Part shown: positions 32,922 to 44,500 of the stretch, piece by piece | How the letters are laid out: each line of letters starts with the position of its first letter | Position numbering within the stretch: position 1 is the first letter of the stretch | Assembly (NCBI GenBank): GCA_964517495.1 | Contig: CAZFER010000037.1 | Location: 1-58,431, forward strand | Length of the DNA stretch: 58,431 bases | From: CAZFER01 sp964517495 | Lineage (GTDB): Bacteria; Hinthialibacterota; Hinthialibacteria; Hinthialibacterales; Hinthialibacteraceae | Direction of reading: 5' to 3' | Made by a program: the position numbers and the translations under genes | The notes under the pieces: model-generated | The model's input: only the letters and a program-made list of their open reading frames with translations | What the model was told of the DNA's origin: nothing | Database searches by the model: none

Positions 32922-35900
32922 GTGAAAAAAATTGTGCCGCTAACATTTTGTTTTTTATGGTTATGTGTATCCATGGCTCATAGCCAGGTGATGATTAATG
33001 AGATTATGTATAATCCTCAAGGGAATGAGGCCAATGGAGAGTATATTGAATTATTTAACATGGGAGAAAAAGATATTGATCTATCCGGTTGGTCAATTCA
33101 GGATGCAATAGATTACCGTTTCCCAAACCATACCGTTATAGAGGCCCAGGATTATTTGGTTATTTGTCGGAACGAATTGTTTATTCGGGATTTTTATAGC
33201 CTGAATAATTCCATCAAAACGGTCGGCAATTATGCGCCATCCAATTTATCCAACGCCGGTGAATTGATACAATTGGTGGATGCCAATGGCAACGAAGTGG
33301 ACCGTGTCGATTATAATGATAATCCGCCCTGGCCCTTCGAGGCCGATGGAGAAGGCGCCTCACTGGATTTAATCCATCCTTTGGCGGATAATAACAATGT
33401 CCTTTATTGGGCTCCCAGTCAAATTCCCACTCCAGGACGTGTCAACAGCCGCTTAAGCCAAAATGTGCCACCACGCTTTTTATCGATAAACCACCAACCA
33501 AAGTCACCCACGAGTGGGGATGAGGTAAAAATTCGTGTTCAGTTTGTGAAAGCAGACGAAATCCAATCAGCCATCCTGGTGTACTCCGTTAATAATCAAA
33601 CCAACAAAAGCCTCTCCATGAACCGGTCTGGCTCTTTATTTGAAGCCACCATTCCCCAACAACCAAATGGTACATTGGTGAAATATGCCATAACCGCTAC
33701 AGGCGCCAATGGCTATACCTTATCGAGTCCCGCTGGATTGGGGAACTATTATTTATATTATGTAAATGATCATCCCATCGCGCCGGGAACAGTGTTAATC
33801 AACGAAATCATGTACAACAATCCCGATGGAGTGTACGAAGATATTGAATGGATTGAATTATTCAATCCCACCTCCAATTCTATCGATCTTTCCCATTGGA
33901 TTTTAAAGGATCAAAACGATCAACACGAATATCGAATCACACCAGGTACTCAAATCCCTGCCCAGGGGTACTTGTTAATCGCCAATGAGCGTGATCCTCG
34001 TTGGACCCAGCCCGCCTTGGAAGGAATTCCTTTTTCCTTCAGCAATGGTGGTGATGAGGTTCGCTTGATGGATACGAATGGCCGTTTAATTTCAGGAGTC
34101 GAATACAACGACAACACCGAATGGCCCTGGGGCGCAGATGGTGAGGGTGGAACTCTTGAATTGGTGCAAACCTCACGCCCCAGCCACGAACCCAACAATT
34201 GGGCAGTCTCTCCTTTGGGAGGAACACCGGGTCGCCCTAATGCCAAGGCGATTCAAGATACCCATTACCAAGATTTTGATATCGTGATCAACGAACTATT
34301 TTATCACCCCGAAGATGAAGAATACGATGGAAATCTCCAAAAGGAATATGTTGAACTTTATAACCGGGGAAACCAGCCTGTTGATCTTAGTGGCTGGTTC
34401 TTTTCGGATGGAATCGATTTTCGCTTTCCCCAAGGTACAACCATCGGTGGCAACAATTATCTGTTGGTTTGTAAAAATACCGATCAATATCCTGAAATTC
34501 CCAACAAAATTGGAAACTACATGCTCCAACTATCCAATGGCGGGGAAGATGTTGCTTTGACCAACCCCAGAGGGATTGTAATCGATTATGTGGAATATAA
34601 CGATAATCCACCCTGGCCAGTGAAACCGGATGGGGAAGGGAACTCAATGGAATTGATAAGCCCCCATGCGGATAATTCCATAGCTCAACATTGGCGTATT
34701 GGCCAGCCCAGCAGTCCAGGCGAACAAAATACCTTGGTGGTTGATAACGCCGGCCCACGCATCACCCGCATACAGCATACCCCAAAATTGCCGACCGCCG
34801 CATCCAGTGAAGACCAGTTGGAGACTATCAATATTATTGAAGTTGGCGATACGTGGAAATACTTCAAAGGCCGCGAAGAGCCTCCTGAAAATTGGAACAG
34901 GCTCGCGTTCAATGATTCCTCATGGGATAGCGGCCCCTCGGGATTCGGATATAGTGACAACGATGACGCAACTGAATTGAATGATATGCGCAGTAACTAT
35001 TTCAGTGTTTACATTCGCAAGGAATTCAACCTGGATGAAATAGAAGGATTTGATCGTATGCAATTGGGAGTCGATTATGACGACTCCTTTGTGGCCTATT
35101 TAAATGGTGTTGAGATCGCCCGGGCTAATATTAGTGGAAATCCACCACAGCATGATACTTTTGCTGACGGTAACCACGAAGCAGGAAGCATGGAGTTCTT
35201 TGACACCACTGCGTTTATTAACAATTTAAGGCAAGGGACAAATGTTTTGGCTTTACAAGGCCATAACGTCAATACCAACAGTTCGGACTTTACCCTTAAA
35301 CCTGCATTGGACCTTGAACGAGTGATTCCCGCTCAGGATGAAGGCACGGATAAAATAATCATCTCTGCCCGTGTGCGGGATTCAGACGGTGTGGGTGAAG
35401 TAACCCTCCATTATCAACGCTTATCATCCCCCTTTGGAATAGGATTGATCCTTGGTGATTGGAAAACCATCCGCATGGTCAATGACGGCACCCACGGTGA
35501 TCTCGTCGCAGGGGACGATGTATATACCTACACCTTGAACGATGCGGAAACCATTAATCCACGTGAGGTATGGCGTTATAGAGTATCCGCAACAGATTCC
35601 TTGGGGAATCAGGCTATCACACCCTTGCAGGATGATTTAACCCGTAACTATGCCTTGTTCGTCGAAGATCGGACGAATCAACCAGACTACCCCACCATTT
35701 ATGTATTAATGGAACGCTCAGTGCTGAACTGGCTGAATCAGAATGTCTCATCGAATGAGGAACAACCCTGTGTGGTGGTAATCGATGGTGAAGTGTTTGA
35801 TCTCTTTCACGCTGGTGGAATCCGTTATCGCGGGGAAGCGGAACGCAACAAACCCAAAAAGAGTTGGCGAATTCAATTCGCCAAAGGAAACCGCTGGCAA

Positions 35901-38159
35901 AACCGCCGGATAATCAATTTGAACGCCAACTATCAAACTTCACCCCTCTTGCGTGGTGAATCCGGATTTCTTGAACATCTGGCCTTTGAAATGTTCCGTC
36001 AGAAGGGATATCCCGCAGCAGAAACAGACCATAGGCGCCTGGTCATCAACGATGCCTTCTATGGCTTGTTTTTGAATGTCGAACCCTATAACGAGGACTT
36101 CCTCGAAAATCATGGCTTGCCTGAGGCTACGAAAATCTATCAGGCGGGAGTGGCTTCACGCCGCAGCTATTTAGCGCCTGAACCCAACTTTGATACCTAT
36201 GCGGACAAATATGAAAACGAAACCGGACGCGAAGAGGATATTCAAGACCTGATTGATTTTATCGAATCCTTAAACTCCACTGAGGATATGAAAGCATTTT
36301 GTGAATCCAATCTGCATATCGATCAGTACATTGATTATCTCGCGTTAATCGCGGTTGTTTCACATGTTGATAGTACAGAAAAGAATTACATGCTTGCCAA
36401 AAGCCCCGATGGCCGATGGTTAATTCTTCCCGACAACATGATTCACTCATGGGGTGAGATTCATACCAATAGTGATTTCCCCCTCATTGCGGATTACAAC
36501 GTGTTGGACGGCGCGGAAGGTGGTGTGTTTGGCATGAACATCCTGCGCCAGAAATTCCTCGAGGTGCCGGAATTTCGGGAACGATATTACGATCGTTTAC
36601 GTGATATGGTCGAACACCTCTTCACCCCCGAGCATCTTGATCCGTTGCTTGATTTATATTGGAATTATTTGCAAGACGCCATTGAAGAGGATGCGCAGCG
36701 ATGGAATTCTCCCGGTGAACTAAACCGAATGATGGCGGAATTAAAAGACTATGTCGAAGAACGGCGTGAATTTATCTTGTCAAACAACGATATCCGCCCT
36801 GATATTCGCCCATCGCAGCCAGAAAACATGTTCCCGGCTCAAAATGAATTGATTTCAACTCGTTCTCTGACGTTACAAGCTACCTCCATCGATCGGCAAA
36901 CATCAGCACCAGGTGTGACACAATGGGAAATTCAAATAGGTGGAAACGATTTTCATAATCCAGTCTGGACTGGTGGAATGAATTCGGATTCACTGGATTC
37001 AATTGATGTCCCGACAGGGATATTGGCAGCGGACGAAACCCACGCCTGGCGTATGCGCTATCAAAGTGAAGATGGTGTCTGGAGCGATTGGTCATCGGCC
37101 ACCATGTTCCAAACGGCGGCATCTATCCCCCCACCCGATGTTCAAAATGTAGTGGTTACTCCACTCAATCGCTCCGTTCGTCTTGAATGGGATCCGGTGT
37201 TAGCGGCTGATATTATCCGTATCGATGTACTGGATGGAGATAATATAGTCGAATCAGCAGCCCCCAATGATCCACGCATTCGCATTCGCGAATTACAAAA
37301 TGGTCAGGAGTATATATTTACGATCCATACCGTATCGAGCGTTCGCCAACGTTCGCCTGGTGTTTTGGTCCGCTTTACCCCCCGTGCCTTGCCAGGTGAC
37401 AATGATGTGATCGCCTATTACCGTTTTGAAAACACTCTGCTGGATAGCAGTGGAGTAATGCCGGCTGGCCAATTGTTAGGATCAGCGCAGTTAACTCCAC
37501 CAGGGGCAGAAAATCCAATTCCATTAACCGAAGCGCCAAATTTAACATCCATAAATCTGGATGATGATGGGGGGTTCATATTTGGAACGGACCAGGATGT
37601 GTTGGATGTTGACGAGCAACTGACCATCGAATGTTACGCCCAGGTGTTAATCGAGGGATTGGTCCCCATGGTGTTATTGGACCGCTATGATGAATCCAAT
37701 GCCGAACAGAATGGCATTTGGCGATTTGGCATCGGTTTGGAAGGAGGACGCACACTTGATTTTCTCTTTAACGATGCGGATACGGATTCCGGTTTTAGCG
37801 GAAGATTGCACATTGCCTCGAGGGTGGACGTGGTTCCTGGAGACGCTGGTTTCCATCATTACGCCGCGGTGATAGATCTACAGGCACCGCTGGTGAGTGA
37901 AAAGGTAAAACTCTTTGTCGATGGTATTCAAGTTGAAACTCATATTATAAATGATGACGGTATTTCAGACTATGATGCCTTCAGGCAAGACAGTGATCAA
38001 CCGATTATCGTAGGGGCCAGACGTGCTCCCGATGGTTCAACCGCACAAGTGCTTGGCGGCCATATGGATGAAGTCCGCTTAAGTGCCGGAGTTCTAACTC
38101 CGGAGGAATTCTTACATCCACCCACAGATACTTCAGTCACAGATTGGGCATTGTATTGA
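32922..38159 (+). CDS. 1745-residue surface protein: three lamin-tail domains, CotH-like kinase domain, FN3 and LamG
   Basis: A 1745-residue exported protein starting at GTG, five bases after AGGAGG, with a short Sec signal (VPLTFCFLWLCVSMAHS region). Three lamin-tail domains are visible by repeated motifs: VMINEIMYNPQGNEANGEYI near residue 24, VLINEIMYNNPDGVYEDIEW near 290, and IVINELFYHPEDEEYDGN near 455. A galactose-binding-like beta domain follows (about residues 620-790). The CotH-like domain spans about 920-1250 (PKKSWRIQFAKGNRW, then YGLFLNVEPYNEDFLENHGL and the late WLILPDNMIHSWG). Near 1380-1470 is an FN3-like segment, and the end is a LamG-like jelly roll (NGIWRFGIGLEGGRTLDFLF). CotH proteins are atypical secreted kinases; here the late acidic motif W-D-x-D is replaced by P-D-N-M, so activity is doubtful. 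Confidence 0.85.
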   Translation: MKKIVPLTFCFLWLCVSMAHSQVMINEIMYNPQGNEANGEYIELFNMGEKDIDLSGWSIQDAIDYRFPNHTVIEAQDYLVICRNELFIRDFYSLNNSIKTVGNYAPSNLSNAGELIQLVDANGNEVDRVDYNDNPPWPFEADGEGASLDLIHPLADNNNVLYWAPSQIPTPGRVNSRLSQNVPPRFLSINHQPKSPTSGDEVKIRVQFVKADEIQSAILVYSVNNQTNKSLSMNRSGSLFEATIPQQPNGTLVKYAITATGANGYTLSSPAGLGNYYLYYVNDHPIAPGTVLINEIMYNNPDGVYEDIEWIELFNPTSNSIDLSHWILKDQNDQHEYRITPGTQIPAQGYLLIANERDPRWTQPALEGIPFSFSNGGDEVRLMDTNGRLISGVEYNDNTEWPWGADGEGGTLELVQTSRPSHEPNNWAVSPLGGTPGRPNAKAIQDTHYQDFDIVINELFYHPEDEEYDGNLQKEYVELYNRGNQPVDLSGWFFSDGIDFRFPQGTTIGGNNYLLVCKNTDQYPEIPNKIGNYMLQLSNGGEDVALTNPRGIVIDYVEYNDNPPWPVKPDGEGNSMELISPHADNSIAQHWRIGQPSSPGEQNTLVVDNAGPRITRIQHTPKLPTAASSEDQLETINIIEVGDTWKYFKGREEPPENWNRLAFNDSSWDSGPSGFGYSDNDDATELNDMRSNYFSVYIRKEFNLDEIEGFDRMQLGVDYDDSFVAYLNGVEIARANISGNPPQHDTFADGNHEAGSMEFFDTTAFINNLRQGTNVLALQGHNVNTNSSDFTLKPALDLERVIPAQDEGTDKIIISARVRDSDGVGEVTLHYQRLSSPFGIGLILGDWKTIRMVNDGTHGDLVAGDDVYTYTLNDAETINPREVWRYRVSATDSLGNQAITPLQDDLTRNYALFVEDRTNQPDYPTIYVLMERSVLNWLNQNVSSNEEQPCVVVIDGEVFDLFHAGGIRYRGEAERNKPKKSWRIQFAKGNRWQNRRIINLNANYQTSPLLRGESGFLEHLAFEMFRQKGYPAAETDHRRLVINDAFYGLFLNVEPYNEDFLENHGLPEATKIYQAGVASRRSYLAPEPNFDTYADKYENETGREEDIQDLIDFIESLNSTEDMKAFCESNLHIDQYIDYLALIAVVSHVDSTEKNYMLAKSPDGRWLILPDNMIHSWGEIHTNSDFPLIADYNVLDGAEGGVFGMNILRQKFLEVPEFRERYYDRLRDMVEHLFTPEHLDPLLDLYWNYLQDAIEEDAQRWNSPGELNRMMAELKDYVEERREFILSNNDIRPDIRPSQPENMFPAQNELISTRSLTLQATSIDRQTSAPGVTQWEIQIGGNDFHNPVWTGGMNSDSLDSIDVPTGILAADETHAWRMRYQSEDGVWSDWSSATMFQTAASIPPPDVQNVVVTPLNRSVRLEWDPVLAADIIRIDVLDGDNIVESAAPNDPRIRIRELQNGQEYIFTIHTVSSVRQRSPGVLVRFTPRALPGDNDVIAYYRFENTLLDSSGVMPAGQLLGSAQLTPPGAENPIPLTEAPNLTSINLDDDGGFIFGTDQDVLDVDEQLTIECYAQVLIEGLVPMVLLDRYDESNAEQNGIWRFGIGLEGGRTLDFLFNDADTDSGFSGRLHIASRVDVVPGDAGFHHYAAVIDLQAPLVSEKVKLFVDGIQVETHIINDDGISDYDAFRQDSDQPIIVGARRAPDGSTAQVLGGHMDEVRLSAGVLTPEEFLHPPTDTSVTDWALY

Positions 38160-38261
38160 TATGGAGTTAACTAAATACGTATTATTTGCCATAATTTTCG
38201 GCCTATCAATACAAACCATGCAACGTGCCAGCCACACGAAGAATAATTGAGTGAAAACTGG

Positions 38262-38312
38262 AATCGACCCCACTACTCCTCCCCCAATGAAATGGGGGAG
38301 GTTTGGAGGGGG
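38262..38312 (-). repeat. Dispersed intergenic repeat, family A, copy 2
   Basis: Reverse-complement copy of the element at 43-93 (45 of 51 positions by hand). Its hairpin arms CCTCCCCCA (38278-38286) and TGGGGGAGG (38293-38301) pair perfectly. It lies between the giant lamin-tail gene and the convergent cupin gene and could act as a two-way transcript end. Confidence 0.7.
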
Positions 38313-38408
38313 GGGAAGGATTTTGCATCACGGTTTCTAATCAACCCTAGCCCATCCCCGTCTTTGGAAGTGAATGGAATTTAAATGGCTGACCATTTGC
38401 CAAACCAA

Positions 38409-38774
38409 TTATGTTTCATCGCGGTAAACCAAATCCGGTGAAAAGGCTGGAAGACAAATGGCAATGTATTCAGCACCCTCTTCATTGGGGGTACTGTATT
38501 GCACCCATTCACCCTTGTGGGCGATCACTGCCTGACCGGCATTGACATCAAATTCATCCTGTCCTGATTTGACATGCAGGCAGCCCTTTAACACCACTGT
38601 ATATTCGTCAAATTCAGGGCGTTGGCCAGGTTCGATCCAACCGGAGGGCGAGCGCATATGCGCAATACTGAGTTGCTGGGTTTGGGTGTTCACCCGGCCA
38701 AGATATTCATCAATAAGTTTCGGCTTGTTTCCCGCCGCCTCTATCCGCGTGGGAGATTCAATCAATGTGGGCAT
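38409..38774 (-). CDS. Small cupin-domain protein
   Basis: A 121-residue single-cupin beta-barrel. The core HMRSPSGWIEPGQRPEFDEY lacks the usual H-x-H pair of metal-binding cupins but keeps the acidic/aromatic E-F-D-E-Y, followed by VVLKGCLHVKSGQDEFDVNA, GQAVIAHKGEWVQYSTP and AEYIAICLPAFSP. It probably binds a small molecule or is an isomerase or dioxygenase-like sensor. The start follows AAAGGAAA by 6 bases. It lies about 85 bases beyond the DUF4177 gene and both read leftward. Confidence 0.85.
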   Translation of the reverse strand: MPTLIESPTRIEAAGNKPKLIDEYLGRVNTQTQQLSIAHMRSPSGWIEPGQRPEFDEYTVVLKGCLHVKSGQDEFDVNAGQAVIAHKGEWVQYSTPNEEGAEYIAICLPAFSPDLVYRDET

Positions 38775-38860
38775 TGCAAGGTTTCCTTTCTCAATTATGG
38801 AAGCAACATCATATCCTGATCACTCCGGCTGGAAAAGGAAAAGTTCTGCTTAATATCCTG

Positions 38861-39052
38861 TTATGAAGGACGTTTAAAAATGGCAACCACATCACGCGAA
38901 GCGCCATATGACTGGTTGGTATCAAAGGAGGAGACCAACTCCCAACCTTCCCGCCCAAGTTTGTTCATCAACTGGTCCAACTTGTCCTCATCCAACTTAC
39001 CACCAATGAACCCCGTGGTGGATAACTTAATAGTCTTATATTCCCATTTCAT
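38861..39052 (-). CDS. DUF4177-family small protein
   Basis: A 63-residue protein of the DUF4177 type: KWEYKTIKLSTTG at the start, LDQLMNKLGREGWELVS in the middle and a C-terminal VVAIFKRPS. This family is widespread and uncharacterised. ATG 39052 follows AAGGAT by 8 bases. It lies 45 bases after the stop of the GH5-like gene on the same strand. Confidence 0.85.
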   Translation of the reverse strand: MKWEYKTIKLSTTGFIGGKLDEDKLDQLMNKLGREGWELVSSFDTNQSYGASRDVVAIFKRPS

Positions 39053-39097
39053 CAGAGGGTATCCTTTCTTTATGTGAAAATCTTGAGTGAAAAAGGA

Positions 39098-41263
39098 TTA
39101 TTTGAACCTTATTATATAATATGGCGTTTTTTCCCGCCCGGTGTCGATTTTGATTATACCATTGTTCACAGGAATGGCTTGTTTCGTAACAAAGCCATCA
39201 TGGTCAAGGATGGTTACCTTTTCGGCATTTCGATTAAGTTTAATGTTAGCCTGCACCGGTTCGAGCAGGATGGGGGCCTGGCCGCGATTTCGCTTGTTAT
39301 TATCACTTTTGGAGGGTGTGTTACGAGCACGGCCCATTGCGGTAATCAGCAATTCTTTTGCATCGCTGATGGTGCTTTCATGTGCTTTGGCTGTCAAGTA
39401 AATGACAGCAAATTCACTTTGTGATTGGATGGTGATACCACCAAGATTGATGGATTGATCTTTTGCGAAACCTACAACCGCCTTGGTTGCAGGCGTATTG
39501 ATGGTGAAATACCCTCCAAGTTGATCACTGGATTCTTTCCAGCATAACTCACCTGTGGATGAGACCAGTTTTCCATCCTTCATATATGGGGCCATATCAA
39601 AAACGGGTGTATCCTGGTATTTATCCGTAAAGCGCACCACCTGTCGGGCCACAGCAAGCCCACCGGCGGGAACTTTGCTTGATGAGAGTTGTTTATCATC
39701 ATACTCTTGCTCAATTTCGTCAACAAAACCCAGTTTAGCCTCAAAGAGCGATGGCACATGAACATTGCGGGCGAAAACCACATCGGATTCGGTTACATCG
39801 CCACGCAACACCTGGCGTGAGATGGCGGGGAACAGACCGAGAATATTGGGGACCGCGACATCAAAACGTTCAAAGGAATTTTTGAATTCTCCATCGTCAC
39901 GGTTTTGGAATATGTAAGATACATCCCATCCCTGCAATCCCATTCCATAGGTGCTGATGATAGGGACACTTTCGGCCGCTAATTCATTAGGGGAGGGGCA
40001 GAGCCATTCTGAAAGCATAAATGGGCGATCCACAACCTGCTGCATGCCCGAACTGAGCAATCCGCTTCCCGCATTTTGCAGCATCGATTTACCTTCGCCT
40101 TTATAATAATTATGGCGATCAATCGTACCGATCCGGTAGTCACTATGCAGGTTGGCGAAGTGGCTGTAATTGCTGCCAGCCTGCCAGTTTGAGGCGACCA
40201 TCTCGCCTGTATAGCCTGTTTTCCGGACAACTTCTTCATAGCGGTCATAATAGTTGTTTTGCAGTTCATAAAGATATTCCAGCGTATCAAGCATGCGCTG
40301 GTCATGCTCAGTCTTTGCCAGAAACTCAGGGCTCCAATACCAGACATGACCCAGTGGAAGAATGGTGTTCTCATCAAGGCTTTCATCAAGATCGGGGAAA
40401 CTCTTCTTCTCAATCCAATTAAACGCGTCTTTACCCCATGCTTTAATCAAACCCTCCTTGTCGCCATAACGCTGGCGCAGCCAGTCACAAAACTGCTTGC
40501 CTGCGATTTTGCGCAATGTCGGGCTTGCCTTCAGGGGATTCATGGAGGTATAGAACATAATGCTTTGTTCATTGATGATTTCAACAAAGGCAATCGCGGG
40601 ATCTTCCGCATAGGTCAGGCCGGTATAGGGATTCTTATGATTCATCAAGTTCCGGACATGTTTAAAGGTGACTGCCTGGATTTCAGGCGAATAATAAACG
40701 GCACAATGCTCCATTTTCAAAAGTCCTTCACTTCTTTGAGTCGCCAACTCATCCAAGTAGGGCACGTCTTGCTTGTCATCCGGCCCAAGGGGTACTGTCC
40801 CAAAATGGGGAGAAAGCAAGATATAAATCCCTGCTTTCTTTAACTGAGCAATGAGATAATCCATACGGTCCAGATCTTCCGGATCAAACTCTGCGTAGGA
40901 ATTCCTTGAGTTAATTCCACGCCATCCAGGGCCATCGGCATATTTGTGAAGCCGAACAGCATTAATACCATATTTAGCGTAAAACTTCGCTCGCCGTTCG
41001 GCAATCGCTTTGTCCGGCGCGCAACCCGCGTTATAACAAAGGTTTAACCCCCATAATTTTATAGGCTTGCCATTGTAGATCAGGACATCGTCTTGCCGTG
41101 CAATCCGGCCATGCCGCCCAGCAGGTTGTTCAATCCAATCCTGCATTCCAATCTCACCGACATCCAGGTTGTTGTTTGGATTCCAAGGGTACCAATCGGA
41201 AAGTTCCTGCGAATATGTGATCGAAGAAAGTAAGAGAAAGAGGCTGAGAAGAATATGTTTCAT
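39098..41263 (-). CDS. Secreted GH5-like TIM-barrel glycoside hydrolase
   Basis: A 721-residue exported enzyme; ATG 41263 follows AAAGGAG and opens a Sec signal (MKHILLSLFLLLSSITYS), while the frame extends 32 codons further upstream without a signal. A cellulase-like (GH5 clan A) TIM barrel begins near residue 50: IKLWGLNLCYNAGCAPD, YGINAVRLHKYADGPGWRG, then the acid/base glutamate in AFVEIINEQSIMFY (N-E) and a later METVASNWQAG-like strand (GEMVASNWQAGSNY). A late nucleophile candidate is the E in PFMLSEWLCPSPNELAAESV. The C-terminal about 150 residues form a beta-rich domain. Substrate is not predictable; beta-mannan or beta-glucan are the usual GH5 targets. Confidence 0.8.
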   Translation of the reverse strand: MKHILLSLFLLLSSITYSQELSDWYPWNPNNNLDVGEIGMQDWIEQPAGRHGRIARQDDVLIYNGKPIKLWGLNLCYNAGCAPDKAIAERRAKFYAKYGINAVRLHKYADGPGWRGINSRNSYAEFDPEDLDRMDYLIAQLKKAGIYILLSPHFGTVPLGPDDKQDVPYLDELATQRSEGLLKMEHCAVYYSPEIQAVTFKHVRNLMNHKNPYTGLTYAEDPAIAFVEIINEQSIMFYTSMNPLKASPTLRKIAGKQFCDWLRQRYGDKEGLIKAWGKDAFNWIEKKSFPDLDESLDENTILPLGHVWYWSPEFLAKTEHDQRMLDTLEYLYELQNNYYDRYEEVVRKTGYTGEMVASNWQAGSNYSHFANLHSDYRIGTIDRHNYYKGEGKSMLQNAGSGLLSSGMQQVVDRPFMLSEWLCPSPNELAAESVPIISTYGMGLQGWDVSYIFQNRDDGEFKNSFERFDVAVPNILGLFPAISRQVLRGDVTESDVVFARNVHVPSLFEAKLGFVDEIEQEYDDKQLSSSKVPAGGLAVARQVVRFTDKYQDTPVFDMAPYMKDGKLVSSTGELCWKESSDQLGGYFTINTPATKAVVGFAKDQSINLGGITIQSQSEFAVIYLTAKAHESTISDAKELLITAMGRARNTPSKSDNNKRNRGQAPILLEPVQANIKLNRNAEKVTILDHDGFVTKQAIPVNNGIIKIDTGREKTPYYIIRFK

Positions 41264-41527
41264 GGATGAGACTCCTTTGTAAACGAATCGTTGTTCAAGA
41301 AAGTATAGAATAATCCAGCTAAAGTGATTGAGAAATGGCTTGAAATTTGTGATTTTCAATTTTGTGTGTTTTTTTTGAAATTTACCCTAGACGCGCATAA
41401 TCTGGGATAAGAGAATCAGACGGAAATCAAGATAAATTCAATTAGATGGAATAACAGAGATTTGTTGGGGTAATCTTTGTTAAACGTATTTCCTTCTATT
41501 CACTCAATTCAAAAAGGAGAATAGGCG

Positions 41528-44500
41528 ATGAATATTCCTTTGGTGAGGAACGTTTTGACATTTTGCATCTGGTTCGTTTTAATCAGTTTTTGGAGCTTTC
41601 CTGTGGTTGCTCAGGATAATGAATTGGTTCTGTTTGTGGATGATGATAACCAAACAGGCACAGAGGATGGAACGTCGCTTTATCCTTATTCATCCATTCA
41701 AAAGACGATTGATTCCACTTTATCGGCAGAAATAACGATAAAAGTTGCTAAAGGTGATTATAATGAGAACATCGTAATACAAGGTAAACACATTCACCTT
41801 GAGGGTGGATACGCTGGAAGCTCTGAAACCGATTATGAAGTGGGAGCGGGGGGCGATTTTAATGAGCGTGATACGATTACCAGCCAAACTACAATAGCGG
41901 GAAATGAAAGCAGTACCGTAGTTTATTTAGTGGAAGCGGGAGAAAGCGTTGTTGATGGATTTATCATCACCGGGGGAATTGGTTTTCAACAAGGTAATTC
42001 AAGCAAAGGAGGCGGTATTTATATTCAAGGAGGTTCTCCAGTAATTTCGAATAATATCATTAAAGATAATGCTGCCAAACTTGCCAATGATCAAATCATG
42101 GGAACAGGTGGGGGAATCTATGCCAAAGATTCTAATATATCAATCCTTGATAATATTGTTCGCAATAACCAGGCCGGCGATGGGGGAGGTATAACCATTG
42201 AAGGTGGGGAAAACGTGTTGATTCAAGGCAACACCATTCAAAACAATATCTCATACAGTTACGTCGGAGGCGCAGGAATTCACGCCATCCAGACACATAT
42301 AACCATTACTCAGAATAACATAACAGAAAACAGCACGTCCAATGAATCTGGTTATTACCCGTTCGGAGGAGGCATCTTCCTTGAAGGTCCGGAAACCTCG
42401 GCAGTTTGTTCATACAATCGAATAGGGAATAACCATTCCTTTGGGTATGGGGCCGGTATCCTTATAACGGATGAGGCCAACGTAAACATACACCATGAAT
42501 TGTTGTTTAAAAACAGTCGAATATCAGAAAGTTATTCCATTGGGGGGACGATTTCAATAAGCGGTTCAGGATTGAACAAGATGGCAAAGGTTACCATCGA
42601 TCAATGCACGATCGTGGATAACAACAAGCTCGGTTATTACGGAGGAAATGGGATATATATTCAGGATCATTCGAATACTGAGGTTATGAATTGCATTTTG
42701 TGGGGTAATGGTGGGAGAGATATTCTACATGAAGGAGATAATACCAGTTTTAGCATTCGTTACAGTAATGCTGAACAATCGTTTGACGGTGAAGGGAATA
42801 TTAGCTATATTCCGGAATTTGCTAATCCTGATCAGGATGACTACCATTTAAAATCCAAGGGAGGGCGCTGGGATCAAACAACCAATGATGGGATGGGGGA
42901 TTGGGTGATTGATGATAAACATAGTTTATGTATTGATGCAGGAAATCCACTTTCCCCATGGGACAACGAATCCGAGCCGAATGGCAGCCGTGTCAATTTG
43001 GGATGTTATGGTAACACCACCGAAGCCAGTTTGCATTTTAAACCCACACCACGCGATCCCTGCCAAATGTCGCATAACACCATTCATTGGTGCGTGGAAG
43101 ATCACATTCCCGTTATGCTGTATCCGCAACCCAACTGCCCTGTTGGGAACCCGGTTACTGTAAGTTTTGGAATGCCGTTCCCACCCTGTATCCTTTCCGA
43201 TCCGAACCTTATACGTGTTTTGGATCAGCAGGGCAATGAGATTCCTGCCTATGTCGAAGTGCTTCTCCCCTGGCGCGATTTGTCATCCTATACGGATTTT
43301 GAATATATACGCTCCGCCCTGATTCAAATATCTTATTTATTCACGGATCGTATCACACCCATATCCTTGACTATTGAAACAGGCACGCAGCGAACGAAAA
43401 ATATTGAGACCAAAGTTCCTGTCAGGGAAAACTGGACCTTGGTGGATGATAAAACCTTTCCTGCTCAATATGGTGTTTATGAACCCATTGTGTATGCGAC
43501 GTTACCCCCATGCTGGTTAGGGGCGTGTGCAATAAAATCCTATTGTATTCCCTATCATACTTTTGAAGATTTTGATTGGTATGATGATGCTCTGACTAAC
43601 GATGATCCCACCATAAACGATGGGCAGAACTTCTTTAAGACAATGATCAACGATGATGAACGCGTAATGGATACAGGGAGTGATATCAACTTAATCCATT
43701 ATTTAAGGCCAGGGAATTCAGGTTTTGATGGTGATTATGAACCCTGGTTGTATGACCGAGCCATGACGATGTACGCCATTTATATTCGCTCAGGGAACAT
43801 CGATGTGCTACGGCAAGCGCATCGAAATACATTCTACTATGCATCTCAAATCAGTGAGGATGGCTATTTCAATATGAAATGGGAGGGGGGACAGCCATCG
43901 AAGGATTTGAAATATTCCTATGCGGAATCCATGTTAACCGATCTGATCCTGATGGGCGATATGGGAAACATTCAAGGGATCGAAAAAACAGGCTTAGCGG
44001 CAGCCGAACATAACTATGTGTATGATACATTAACCAACACATTTTGGACGGAGCGTCATTTTGCGTTTGCATGGTTGATAAACATTGTGGCGTTTGAAGC
44101 AACCGGGAAAATGGATTATGCGCTTCGTGCCATGGATCAAGCCGATTACATTTTTCACTTCCAGGAAAATCCACCCTCGCATCCTGATCATGGCCAGGCG
44201 CCCTATACCGGTGCGCTTATGCATTCCATGGTTAAACATGAAGGGTGGTGGGAAGCCTCTCAACCGTATTGGATTTTTTCACCCTGGATGACTACTCTAC
44301 TGATTGACGCCATGCAGCGGTATCATTTGCACAGTGGCGATGAAAGAGTACTTTTGTCGGCTCAACGATTTGCAGATGCGGTTATTAACCATGCAAATCA
44401 AATTCGCAATCACTGGATTGGATATGAAAAAGGTTTACCTCAACCCTGGTATTTAGCGGGTTATGAGAGCGGTTGGACTGATAGTGATGTTGATTATGAG

